From the NCBI GenBank assembly GCA_011947345.1, contig JAAVTG010000670.1, forward strand, positions 434,001-498,000: 64,000 nt of DNA, written 5' to 3'. A model generated the notes under the pieces. It made no database searches, was not told the origin of the DNA, and worked only from the letters and a program-made list of their open reading frames with translations. Source of the stretch: Phytophthora quininea. Taxonomy: Eukaryota > Oomycota > Peronosporomycetes > Peronosporales > Peronosporaceae. Every line of letters starts with the position of its first letter. The first letter of the stretch is position 1. Shown in pieces: positions 1 to 10,122 of the stretch. The translations under genes and the position numbers were made by a program.

Positions 1-1540
1 TGACTGCTACTGCCCGGGATCAGGAGCTAAACTCAACCACTCTAAGAGCGTAATAATGAGTCTCAATAATCACCGAAAGCCTCCCATTCTTGAACCCCTA
101 CGATCGCTGAGGAAAGGTGACACCGTCAAGTACCTTGGTCTACCATTTGGTAATCGTGATGTTTATCGTGGCAGCGAAAACAAGTGTTTCAAGGAGAAGA
201 GTTTACGCGCGATCTGTTTGCACATTCACGACGTGAATCCAGTGTAGCGGGCCGCTACCTCGATCAGTTTTGCTTTTTCGAAGTCGACGCCCACCTTATC
301 CCTCCCAGGGAGGCTCGCGCCTTCCAGCCCGTGAGCCAAGCTGGATAAGTCAATAAGATGATGATGCGTTGCCCCTAACGTTATCGCGCGGTGTTGGATC
401 GACGAAACTCGATACTTCGACCGAGTTAGCCAAACAATTAGATCACAAGCTGATGGCAAGACTTCTACTTTGGAAACGGCGAGCTCGAACACTCGTGGGA
501 AGGCGACTAATTGTCCAAGCTATTGTACTGTCGACGATATGGTACTTTACGACGACGACTGTCATTCCCACGAGGTTTATTAAACGGTGGCAAAGCGCTG
601 TAAAAACGTTCATACTCTACAACCGGGTTGGAGCTAGTCGTGGAGGTATTAACATCGTTCCCACTTCATTTGCCATACAAACACGGCAAGACGATGGAAT
701 TGGGGTACCAGTGATTATGTACTGCATCCGGAGACAACGTTTTCTCTTCCTTCAAAAATTCGTCAAAGTCCTCGCTTGTCATAATGAAAACGACGAAACA
801 GTGTGGTATAGACCCATAGCAGAATTACTACGACACCGATATGGGGAATTTGTACGTCCGTGGTCGGGAGAGTTTTTGCTACAAAATCCACCTGAACCTC
901 CTGGATGGAAAGCAACAATGCTCCCGTTATGGTGGCGTAAACTACTGCAAGATTGGAGACGCTTAAAATGGCCAAGCAAGTACTCATTACGATACACTAG
1001 AATGAAGACACTCCAAAACTCGTTATTCAGCCCAATATGGCGGAATGCATCGACAAATTTCCAAGTGTGGCGCAGACAAGATGCTCATCGCGCACCACTG
1101 GGTACAGGACCTGTCAAGTTCCGGTGCCTCTGTAAAGAGCTTGCTTCAAAAGGCAAATGGTGTATAGCAGACTTTCTAGATACTTCCAATCGATGGCCAA
1201 CGCTCATGGTGTTTCCCAAGGGGGGTCTACCGAGCTACGTCCAATTCTGGGGTCCAGGATTGCACTGACGGATATCACCCAGCTTTATCGACAGCTAATC
1301 CAGGTATTTGAGCGGGTATTGCCACACCCAGAGACAGGTGGAATAAGCGTGGCAACGCGAGGTGCAATGCCACCGACATTTGGACTAACAGTCGGAAAAA
1401 CATCTCGTTTCTTCCCAAATCTAATATCCCAAGACTGGGACGAATGTGACGATGTGAATTGTGTTTTTCTATGGATCGCGCTGTGGAGAGTTTACATATG
1501 GAGTTTATTATGGAGCTAGTGTTGGATATTACGTTCAAGA
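1..1540 (+). pseudogene. LINE reverse transcriptase, C-terminal part (degraded)
   Basis: Decayed 3' half of a non-LTR retrotransposon ORF. A short frame near 125-150 reads KYLGLPFG, typical of the RT thumb region of LINEs. The main frame (369-1268) has the post-RT pattern of a basic stretch, a GRRLIVQAIVLSTIWY-like helix and repeated Trp residues. It shifts frame near 1200 and runs to 1519. No YxDD motif is present, so the catalytic core lies off the left edge or is lost. The same ORF resumes after the LTR insertion, at 3073. The element is dead. The family assignment rests on motif pattern only. Confidence 0.7.
1445..1490 (+). repeat. 46-bp perfect inverted repeat, left copy
   Basis: These 46 bases, inside the LINE ORF, are the exact reverse complement of 4002-4047. 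The two copies flank the solo LTR and the LINE 3' end. A fold-back insertion or a small inverted LINE fragment could produce this. Confidence 0.9.
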
Positions 1541-1590
1541 GATGAAGAGGTGTGCGATAAAACGTGTCGCTTGGGAGAAGGCGGGGGGTG

Positions 1591-3072
1591 CTGTCTTACC
1601 AAGGATGGGCCCTCAAGACCAGGAAGTGCGCCCAAGAAAATGTGCTCTTGAAAGGCACGCCCAAGAAATGGCGTGTCCTTGGAATGCACGTTGAAGGGAT
1701 TTCCGCTCTTGGAATGTACGCCCAAGGGCACATTGCCTTGAGCGTGAGTGCACGTTACGTCCTGGTCACCCCTCGTCCGTAAACGGGTCGCCAAGAACCA
1801 AGGTATAAATTGCCACAGTGAAAGGTATTCCTGTGTGCAACCCGTCTCGCCTGGGCTAACCTCACGATGTGTGAGGCAAGGACCTGTAAATTCCCAAGCT
1901 GCCCAAGTGACCCAAGAAGCACGGCTGCCGCCCAAGACCCAAGAAGTTCTTGGATGAACATTCCAAGGGTATATTTCTTGGGCGGCCATTTCTTCGATGG
2001 AGATTCCCTTGGATGGAGATTCTCTTGGATGGAGATTCTTCGATGGAGATTCTCTCTTGGACGTGGATTCTGGCACTTAGCGAGAATTCGCATTCACCAT
2101 GGACCCAGTGGTTTGTACCCAGAATGTTTACGCCACAGACGATTTGAAGAGCGACGAACCCACGATAAGTGGCCGTCATCAAGTCAAGCATACTAAGATC
2201 AAGACTAATTCGTATCCTAATGACTGCACCCAAGATCTGCGGAAGAGCTGCAGATCTACTAGCTATAAGAGATATCAATCAGAGAGTTCTTTTGCCCTGT
2301 ACTGCACAAGCGCCAGTCGGTGCTCTTTGCGTGTTAGTGCTAGGTGACCTGCTGCTCCCCACCTGTTTGTTAAGTCCAATTGGGAGGGAGTCTAGGCGCC
2401 CTGACCATTTCGTTTACTAGTTGGGCGTCTGTCTTGCAGGCCAACCCATTTCATATTAAAACTACGCTCAAGCGGCTGGATAGTAGTCGCCGCTTGGGTT
2501 TGCTTTGAGACTGCGTCTTACAACGTTCTGTATTGGGCTTTGTATTGACTGATCTGTGTGTTCCTTCGATTGAAGGTGGTGCGCGTTCGCTGAACCAAGT
2601 CCAAGACTTTCCAGGTGTCTTGGGCGTTGGATTGAACCTCGTGTGAGACCCCCGACCAAGGGTCTATAAGAATAAGTGTCGGCTGTATATTTGCATAAGC
2701 ATCTCTCTGTATATTGATTATCTGTGGTTGCTAGTTCTTCTTGAACTTGCAGTCCAAGAACCCTGTCTCTTCAACTGCCGCCCAAGAAACGTGGGCTGCA
2801 GGGGAACGAATTGTGGACAAACTAATCCATCTAACACTCTTTTGTGTCTTTGACTGTGCAAGGCCATCCGGTGGATTAAATGCGGAATCCAAGGGTCGAA
2901 CCTATAGGGATTCACGAGGTGCACACGTCAATCCTTCAGTGGGAGCTCCATGAATCGCCGCTGAAGGAGTCCACAACTGATCTCGGTTCACCAAGATCCT
3001 GGCCACGTTGCCGCAGCCCGCGCTGTGCAACAACCACCCCTGGACGGAAAACATCACCAGAGTTCCGCCACA
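1591..3072 (+). mobile_element. Solo LTR of the Ty3/Gypsy family, plus orientation, inside the LINE
   Basis: This segment is the reverse-complement homologue of the LTR at 17999-19398. Both copies end with the same CCGCCACA before unrelated sequence. After 3072 there is no primer-binding site and the LINE ORF resumes at once, so this is a solo LTR in sense with the LINE. The 5' edge is approximate: shared sequence is clear from about 1610, and 1591 is the nearest upstream TG. I found no target duplication. The segment is rich in CTTGGGCGG-like words, and short ORFs in it are not genes. Confidence 0.8.
1994..2065 (+). repeat. Short tandem repeat (GATGGAGATTC unit) in the LTR
   Basis: About four imperfect 15-18 bp copies built on GATGGAGATTC separated by CTTGG-type spacers. 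The other LTR copy (around 19000) has fewer units, so the array length varies within the family. Confidence 0.75.
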
Positions 3073-3697
3073 CGAACTCTTGCGGCCTGACAGACGCGTG
3101 CAACCACACCCCATGAAAGTGCTTGGCTGTCCGCAACAACAGATCCATACAACATTACAACCGATACTCGCCCTCCGCCGGTTTCTTGTTCCTGTTGTCC
3201 ACGATGTGATGCTGAGAATGTTGTTTGGAGACCTCATTATCAGATCAAGGTTGTTCTTCCTCAAGTCATTAAATACTATGATTCAACAGTGTGTGAGACG
3301 ATCATGTGCTGCGATAGAAACAGTAGAGCACTGTTTCTTCTCGTGCCCAGCTCTGACGCAAATGTGGACCCCATTGTGGTCCCCATGGCATAAGGCTTTC
3401 GCGACGGAGTTGGATTGGCTATTGCAAATTATTCCTAAACCACGAGACCTGAATCGGGAGTGGAGGCAGAACCAAAAGGTGGTCCTGCTACTGTGGCGAG
3501 TCCACACTGCGATCGCGTTCCATGCTACGTGGAGGTTGAGAAACGACACACTAGTACTATTCCGTGAAACTAGAGCTGAAGTACCAAACGTCCAAAATGT
3601 GACGTCCTCTTTCGACGACACTGTCTGTTCATCAATCACCATTCAGCGGAGCTTGGGATTGACTACAAAATTGCAACCTCTGTTCTGGAGAAGTTAG
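3073..3697 (+). pseudogene. LINE ORF, C-terminal zinc-binding region
   Basis: Continuation of the LINE ORF after the LTR. The frame ending at 3697 contains a conserved block followed by a Cys/His pattern (C-x4-C-x6-E-x2-H-x4-C) matching the zf-RVT-type knuckle that follows RT in many LINEs, then Trp-rich sequence. After the stop there is a 3' UTR with an A-rich tract near 3870 (AAAAACAAAAACAAAC), the probable LINE end. From 3884 to 4001 I see nothing coding. Confidence 0.7.
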
Positions 3698-4001
3698 GCT
3701 TTGACCCGCCTGCCCCGCGAAACACGCCACCAGCAAGTCACGTTTGGATTCCACGAAACTAAGCAGCAGAACGACTAAGTAGTATACGATCGTAGCTAGA
3801 AAAACGGTTTATCCGACTGGTTAATCAACTTAAATTTCTTTTTTCTAGTTTGTTTGTATCTGCTAAAAACAAAAACAAACTAATATTCTAACATATCCAC
3901 GAGGGCAGATGGCGGCTGCCAACCAAGCGCGCTAGATGCCAAAAAAATAATATCACCGGAACCAGTATTTAAAAATTCCTACCCCATATTCGCGTAGCAA
4001 G

Positions 4002-4047
4002 CTCTCCACAGCGCGATCCATAGAAAAACACAATTCACATCGTCACA
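4002..4047 (-). repeat. 46-bp perfect inverted repeat, right copy
   Basis: Exact reverse complement of 1445-1490, hence LINE-derived sequence in antisense orientation. It lies just 5' of the long plus-strand ORF starting at 4104. Confidence 0.9.
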
Positions 4048-4103
4048 ACCGCCCCTTCCGGTCATGGCTGGCCACAGCGGAATTTACTTCCAAGGCAGCA
4101 ACC

Positions 4104-7100
4104 ATGTCAGGATCCATCAACAACATTCAGCGCACTTTCATGCGACTTCCTCATATCGGGAGCTTTCTGCGTCCTTTCTCATCTGGACCAACTCCAACTG
4201 TCGGGTCAGAGAACATCAAAACGTCGCTCAACAATTCCTTCTTGGGCGATCGTTCAGAAATCGCCCAAGTAGCGCGTATCATGGGCAGCCTTTCAAGCGA
4301 GGGCCAAACGGGGGCCACCACCGACCAGGCGACGACGGAGCGCACTCCACCTAGGGTCGACAACGCCTCGCTGGACGACCACGACGTCTCCAAGGGTACG
4401 GACGACGACGAGGACGACCAAGAGGAGGAGGAAGAGGCCGAGGAAGACCAAGAGGAGGAAGAGGAGGACGCGGACGCGCAGCCTACTGCCGGGCGTGGGG
4501 ACGCGTAGGGGGAAGGGAGAGTACCCAAAATGTGGGTACCCCTTGCCCATATCTTCGGGCAGTACCCTGGCGACTCCTCGCGGCCCCAGCACCTGGGTCA
4601 ACGGCGCAGAGTACGTCGAGCGCTCCCTCTCGCGGCTCATCCCTGTGTCTGGCGCGCCTGCTGTTCCTGCGGGTGTGGCCCCAGCTTCCTGGACGCGGCC
4701 GCCAGAGTATGGGTTCGACGGAACTCTTCGTTTCGTCGGGGTTCCTGCGACGTTGGACGCCCTCCGTGGGGACGCCATTATCCAGGAAGGGTTCGGCGGT
4801 CTCCAGGCCATGCTCGGGTTCGAGGATCTCTCGGACGAAGACATCGCAGACTTGCAAGAGATCCTTGGAACCAACATCCAAGACCACCTGCTGACGATTC
4901 GGCTCCAAGGACCGCTGACGTACAGCCAACTGGAGACCGTGCTGAATTCTACCGCGATGCGTCGGGAGTTTGCACCCCTCCTGATGCACTTCCGCGAGGA
5001 GAACTTTGCTGCGCGCACTTTCAACACGATGTCGATCATCAGGTGCTTACTGTCCAAGCATCGTCAGTTGAAGGCGGCCTTGGACGACGAAGACCATGAC
5101 GAGTGGGCACTTCACGAACGTTTGGACTTGCAGTCCGAGAATGAAGCTATGCGTCGCGAGTGGACGGCCATGGAGACTTACTGGCAGCACCGGATCTCTC
5201 GGGTTGCCGCCGAAGGCGAAGCCCGGGAACGTCGGTTGAAGGAGGACTTCTTGGACGCCGAAGCTTCGTTCCAGAAAGAGATCTCTCACTACACGGCGCA
5301 CGCAGAAGAAACAAGCTAGCAATTAACCGCGGCGGTGGACCACATCAAGAGTCTTCAGCGCGAGCTGAATGAGAAGTCGTTCAATCCGGACGCGTGGATG
5401 GCCTTCCTTCAAGAGCACGCCGAGATCCAAGGCAATTGGGTTCGTCTTGGGCGTCTGTTTCAGCACTTTGCCGACCAGACCATGCCAGGTAGCAAGGCCG
5501 GCACCTTCATCTCCGTGATCACGCCTGACGACAAGTCTCGTCCACCAGAGAACACTCGGCCTGCATCCTTGGACACGGTCGACGAGGAGTCAAAGGGCAA
5601 GGACGACTTGACGGAGGGTCTCTTCGATACAACATCCAAGAACCTGCCAGCCCAAGATCCTTTGGCGGCACTCGACAAGCCTCGCAACGGAAAATCTCGG
5701 GCGGCGCGGTCTTTGGATACGCTCTTCGACGAAGCCATCAGTTCTCGTCCAAGCAATCATACCCCAGTCCCACAGCGTGGTCTGGACGTCTCGTGCCCGC
5801 CGAAGCGCACCTTGACTGAACCTTGCAGGGCTATCACTGGACCATACGTGTTCAAGGACCTTCGGCGTGACATCCAAGCGCTGCTGATCGCAGGATTTGA
5901 CTTCGACGACGCTCTACTCAAGATGGCAACGGACGAGCCGGCGCACACGCTGTTCTACAACGTAGACATCAAGAGGATGCTGTGCAGTGCCATGTTCCAC
6001 GGCATGCTGGATGAGACACCGTGGACTCGCCATGTCCCTGAGTCGCTATTCTTAGAAGCGGACCGTATGCTCGAAGGCTTCCGCCAGCGTGGTGAACGGC
6101 CCCCGCAATGGCCTAGCTTGGATTCCTTAGCGGACGACTCATACGAGGTCTTGGAACTGAGTTCCAACGATAGTGATGACAAGGAGGACTCGGACTACGA
6201 GGACGCTCAAGAGCGCGCGGACGACCAGGACGACAACGACTACGACAAGGAGAAGCTCGTCAGCGAAGATGTCGCGACACCTCTACGCTCGGAGTCGTCC
6301 GATGACTCTGAGGACTCGGATCGCAAGCCTTTGAAAAGTCGATCCAAGAGCCCGGGGTCCAAGCGCCATCGTCGTGAGCACTCGAACACCCCGCCGTCGA
6401 AGAAGCGTAAGTCCGACGAAGGCCTAAACGAAGGGGAAGCGACTCCGCGGAAGATTTCTTCGCCACTTGCTCGGATCCCGTTCAAGGATCTGACAATCGC
6501 CCAACTCGCGCTGATTGAAGACGTTGATCCAGAGACCACGTCATCCTTCCGCTACTACGGTGCCAGCATGGTCTTCTACGGGGACAATACTGGTCAGACA
6601 CCGGGATTCCCGCGTATCGGCCGCTCAAGTCACACATCTTTCAGTGGGTGGGCCGTTGGGATGTCGACGCCTACGAGAATCTCACTAGCAAGGCCGCCAA
6701 AGAACCTTGGACGAAGATGTTTGAGGATCGGACAACGATCTTCTACTTCCACGATGTGTCACCTTTGCCGTCGAAGGTCCAGAACGTCATTCGAACGTAC
6801 ATCCAGTTTATGAAGGTCAATTCTATGGCGTGGTGGGAGATGACTCACTGGGTCACCATTGACTTAGGCAGCAAAGCTCCGCCCAAGAAGGTCACGCCCA
6901 AGAAACTCAAGTCCAAGAAGACTCCGCCTAAGCCAGCGTCTCCACCGCGTCCAGTCAGCAAGGAACAGGCGAGGTTGGACAGGCGATCCAAGGACTTGTA
7001 CGAGGATCGCAAAATACTCCACGACTCATTCATCCGCCAGCAGCGCACCGCGGCCAAGAAGCTACTCAAGACACCAGGGTGCCCTTCAACGATCTTCGAA

Positions 7101-7268
7101 GAACCCGCCATGTGGGTGGTCCCGGCCCAGTGTTGCCACTGGATTTGGGCGGATCCTCGCGTGGATGACCCCGAAACTGGGCTACCGTTCACGCTGAGAA
7201 AGCAACTCCTGACCTTGGACTGGCGCGACCCAATGCGGGTGCAAGGTGCAACTTTCGAAGGCGATTGA
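4104..7268 (+). pseudogene. Long ORF of unknown function, antisense to the Gypsy pol genes
   Basis: Three frames form one broken reading frame of about 1,050 codons: 4104-4508, 4495-6813 (with an in-frame TAG at 5317) and 6600-7268. The first part has a highly acidic Asp/Glu run (residues about 98-125). The middle has a helical block with a coiled-coil-like stretch either side of the TAG. The region around 6150-6460 is acidic/serine-rich followed by basic KK/KR clusters. The last part has aromatic-rich sequence and a lysine/proline tract (PPKK, PKP). I recognise no enzyme domain. It lies between the integrase stop and the place where a 3' LTR should be, on the opposite strand to gag-pol. Words such as CCGCCCAAG are shared with the Gypsy element and support common membership. 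Alternatively it is a separate insertion. Confidence 0.55.
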
Positions 7269-7800
7269 CAGCGTCTTGAGCGTGCCCCCAAGAACCTCAA
7301 AGTGATCGGGTCTCCGCGCCGATGCAAGAACTTCGTTCCCGGGCAACAACTGTGAGCTCAACATTTTCTGTGCGTGCTCTTGGGCGCACTTCCTTGAAGT
7401 CACGGCTTCAACTGCATATCGTAGCGTCGCTCTAACACCAAGAATAAATGTCATCTGCCACTCGGTTGCCTTCGACATCAGTCCCAACACTTGTGCAACT
7501 TCGCCTCAGCACCGAAGGGTTTCCTGCGTCCAGCGGCGACCCACTAACACCTCAATCGATGTGTGCGCACAGCGCGATTTCAAGAACACCTCACTCATCC
7601 TTCGATGTACATTTCAACAACTCCACACCGCCTTCACCGACAGCTCTTCAAGATATCGCCGCCACTCTCACAGCCTCCTTTCAACAGAAGCTCACCATCC
7701 TTTTAGCCCAATGGGCCACAATTACAAAGTCAGTTTCAAAACAATACCAGTCGGTTCACACTTCCGTCGATCTGCGCTCAAAAGACGTTCGTCGAAGACG
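7269..7800. other. Spacer between antisense ORF and integrase
   Basis: No LTR, polypurine tract or conserved domain seen. A 122-codon plus-strand frame (7448-7816, Ser/Thr-rich) overlaps the integrase end and shows no recognisable motif, so I do not call it a gene. Confidence 0.4.
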
Positions 7801-9666
7801 CTATTCTCTTGAGTGATCATCCCCAGCTTGCATGGCTTCAAAGCGAGCTCTAGACCTCGCTCCTTTATGAAACTCATACGGGAGAGCACCACAGTTCAAC
7901 TGCGAAGCGGGTAAACAGTCTGTTTCGGTGTAACCCTTCCACTTGACATTGTACTCGCGAACACGCTTGGAATTGCGCGTTTGCCGTTTCCACCTCATGT
8001 CCAAAATTTCTTCGACTTCATATTCGTCGTTTTGGGCATCGGGTTCCCAGCTGTCTTCAGGCAACAGTTCAGCATCGAAGTCATCCTCGTCACTCACAGA
8101 AATCTCCGCTGTAGGGCGCTTAGGAAATAACGCCCTGGGTTTCAATCGGCTGATGTGGACCCAAGGATTCACTCGGTAACCAGTGTCGGAAACCTTCAAC
8201 TTGACTCTGAAGTCATTATGAATTTCTTCGATGCGGAACGGCCCGTGCCACAGATGAGCAAGCTTTCGGCTCAGTCCCGGTAGGACCTTAGGTATGTACA
8301 GCCAGACTGCGTCACCTTCCCTGAAACCACTTTTCAAGCGATCAGACAACTCGTTCCAAGCCTGGGTCTGTTCTCTTGAGCGTCGTTCCTTGGCTTCCTT
8401 CTGCAAATCTTCAGCACAAGCCCTAGCGTAGCTATAGTCACGCTGCATCTTACGACGCCATTCGTAGGCGCTGAGTTCGACGAAACCTGAGGGCTTCGGC
8501 CCAAGCATAGCAGAAAGCGTGCCTTGAGCGTCCCATCCGTGGACCAAGTAGAATGGTGTATCCAGGCGAACCGCGTCGAAGGAAGTGTTCAGCGCGAACA
8601 TCAGCCTTTCAGCGTGGTCGTCCCAGTCACTTTGGTCGGCTTCAGCGACGTACGCTCGGATGCTCCGAATGACTGTCTGTCCTGAGCGCTCTTGTTGGCC
8701 ATTGGCCTGTGGGCGGTAGGCAAGAGTTGCCCTCTGCTTGCTGCCCAAGAGCTCACGGAACTTGGTGAAAACCTCGCTCATGAAGCGAGGGTCCTGGTCA
8801 TGACGGATCATCGAAGACGCGCCAAATCTCTTGAACACACATTCTTCGTATGCTTCGGCGACGTCTTGGGCGGTGGTCGTACTCATCGGTTTGCACATCA
8901 CGAACCCGGAAAAGGTGTCCTGAAACAGCAGCAAGAATGTATTGCCGCGGTCGGACTTGGGTAGGTGAGTGACAAAATCCATTGAAACGACTTCGAAGGG
9001 CCGACTCGGCTCGATGTTACCAGGCGAAGGACCTGGGTTCGGCGGTCGCCCCTTGGCTGACGCACAGTCCACACACTCTTTGACGAACTTTTCGACATCC
9101 GAGTACATCCGCGTCCAAAAGAACTCAGACCGGAGTTTCTCGTACGTGCGTGTGATACCTTGATGGCCGCCCTGGAAATCTTCATGGGCATAGTGTAGGA
9201 TATCAATTCGAAGAGATTCCGGCACTACCAGTCTTGGTTCCAAGTTTCTGTCGCGTGGTCGATTACGAGTTGGAGCACTTAGCCGATAGAGCACATCCCT
9301 TGAGTCCAAGACGTATTGATCGGCGCCTTTAGCGATCTTCCGGGCTTGGGCCTTGGAGAAATCTTCCAAGTCCCCAGCCAAGAATTTCTTGATCTGCGCA
9401 ATCTGGACGTCTCCGTCCTGATGCGCCTTGATTCGTCGCCACCTCTCATCTTGGGCTTCAAGTGGGCTTTTCGGTGTAGGTCGTTCTCCTTCTTCCCGAG
9501 CTCGAGCACGGGTCACAGCAGCCATCACCTTGGCAGCATTGGACATGGGGTCTGTTTCTTGGGCGGCAACATTTTCTCCGCCCAAGGGCGCCTCGCTTTG
9601 AGCGTCAGATTCAGGGATTTCAGCTGGCTTCATCAACTTCTCTGGCAACTTCGACACTACCTGCAA
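7801..9666 (-). CDS. Integrase with C-terminal chromodomain (Gypsy pol, 3' part)
   Basis: Intact 621-codon frame. It has an N-terminal zinc domain with H161, H168, C198 and C201, then a core with the DDE triad D230, D290 and E326 (the last in a QQE-RSGQ context typical of Gypsy integrases). A GPF-type C-terminal domain follows (about 455-520), then a chromodomain from about 548 (EYEVEEILD, then VKWKGY). The chromodomain would tether integration to modified chromatin. Residues 1-100 are linker carried over from the RNase H frame. The first Met is not a true start, because pol is presumably translated as a polyprotein. All catalytic residues are present, so this is the best preserved part of the element. 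Confidence 0.92.
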   Translation of the reverse strand: MQVVSKLPEKLMKPAEIPESDAQSEAPLGGENVAAQETDPMSNAAKVMAAVTRARAREEGERPTPKSPLEAQDERWRRIKAHQDGDVQIAQIKKFLAGDLEDFSKAQARKIAKGADQYVLDSRDVLYRLSAPTRNRPRDRNLEPRLVVPESLRIDILHYAHEDFQGGHQGITRTYEKLRSEFFWTRMYSDVEKFVKECVDCASAKGRPPNPGPSPGNIEPSRPFEVVSMDFVTHLPKSDRGNTFLLLFQDTFSGFVMCKPMSTTTAQDVAEAYEECVFKRFGASSMIRHDQDPRFMSEVFTKFRELLGSKQRATLAYRPQANGQQERSGQTVIRSIRAYVAEADQSDWDDHAERLMFALNTSFDAVRLDTPFYLVHGWDAQGTLSAMLGPKPSGFVELSAYEWRRKMQRDYSYARACAEDLQKEAKERRSREQTQAWNELSDRLKSGFREGDAVWLYIPKVLPGLSRKLAHLWHGPFRIEEIHNDFRVKLKVSDTGYRVNPWVHISRLKPRALFPKRPTAEISVSDEDDFDAELLPEDSWEPDAQNDEYEVEEILDMRWKRQTRNSKRVREYNVKWKGYTETDCLPASQLNCGALPYEFHKGARSRARFEAMQAGDDHSRE

Positions 9667-9728
9667 ATGAGCAAGCTCTTCCAGCTCAGTGATCTCACCC
9701 GACCGTCCAGCTAGTAGCGTCTTCGACG

Positions 9729-10122
9729 TCAGGTAATCAGCGGCTTGGTTGTAATCCCTTTGACGTGAACCAAATCCAGCCTCTTGAACTTCAGTTTCAG
9801 TACTTCATACTCGGCTAGACGACGTTGCAAGTTAGGTTGATTGCAGTTGATCAGGCCTTGAGCTTGTTGGATGACAATCCTAGAATCGCCAACCACTACC
9901 AATTCTTCGATCCCGCGCTCAACAGCTAGGGTCAATCCCTTTAACAGTCCATTGTACTCAGCGTCGTTCACCGTGACGTCCTCCAGGATAAATCCATGCG
10001 CAATCAGAACACGCCATCCAGGGAGCTGCCATAGAATACATCCGCAACTCCCTGTCTGGTCGAGGTCTTGGCCGCACCATCGAACGACAGAACCACTCCC
10101 TTGAAACTGATATCCAACATCT
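9729..10122 (-). CDS. Second RNase H domain (aRNH-type) of Gypsy pol
   Basis: Encodes an RNase HI-like fold with the catalytic acidic set: Asp in an SFDGAAK context (about 10090, in a neighbouring frame), Glu in NDAEYNGL and Asp in VVGDSRIVI. The frame shifts once or twice near 10050-10090. It follows a degenerate first RNase H in the RT frame, as in plant Tat-lineage elements and vertebrate retroviruses, where the old RNase H becomes a tether. Its role would be removal of the RNA strand during reverse transcription. It joins the integrase frame through another frame break near 9670-9730. Confidence 0.8.

Noticed and set aside
1516..2278. Minus-strand ORFs in the solo LTR
   Set aside because: They translate LTR tandem repeats (repeated SPSK/RES patterns) and are not conserved between the two LTR copies.
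4151..5057. Minus-strand Ser- and Leu/Val-rich ORFs opposite the acidic run
   Set aside because: Low-complexity complements of the acidic codons on the plus strand; no independent support.
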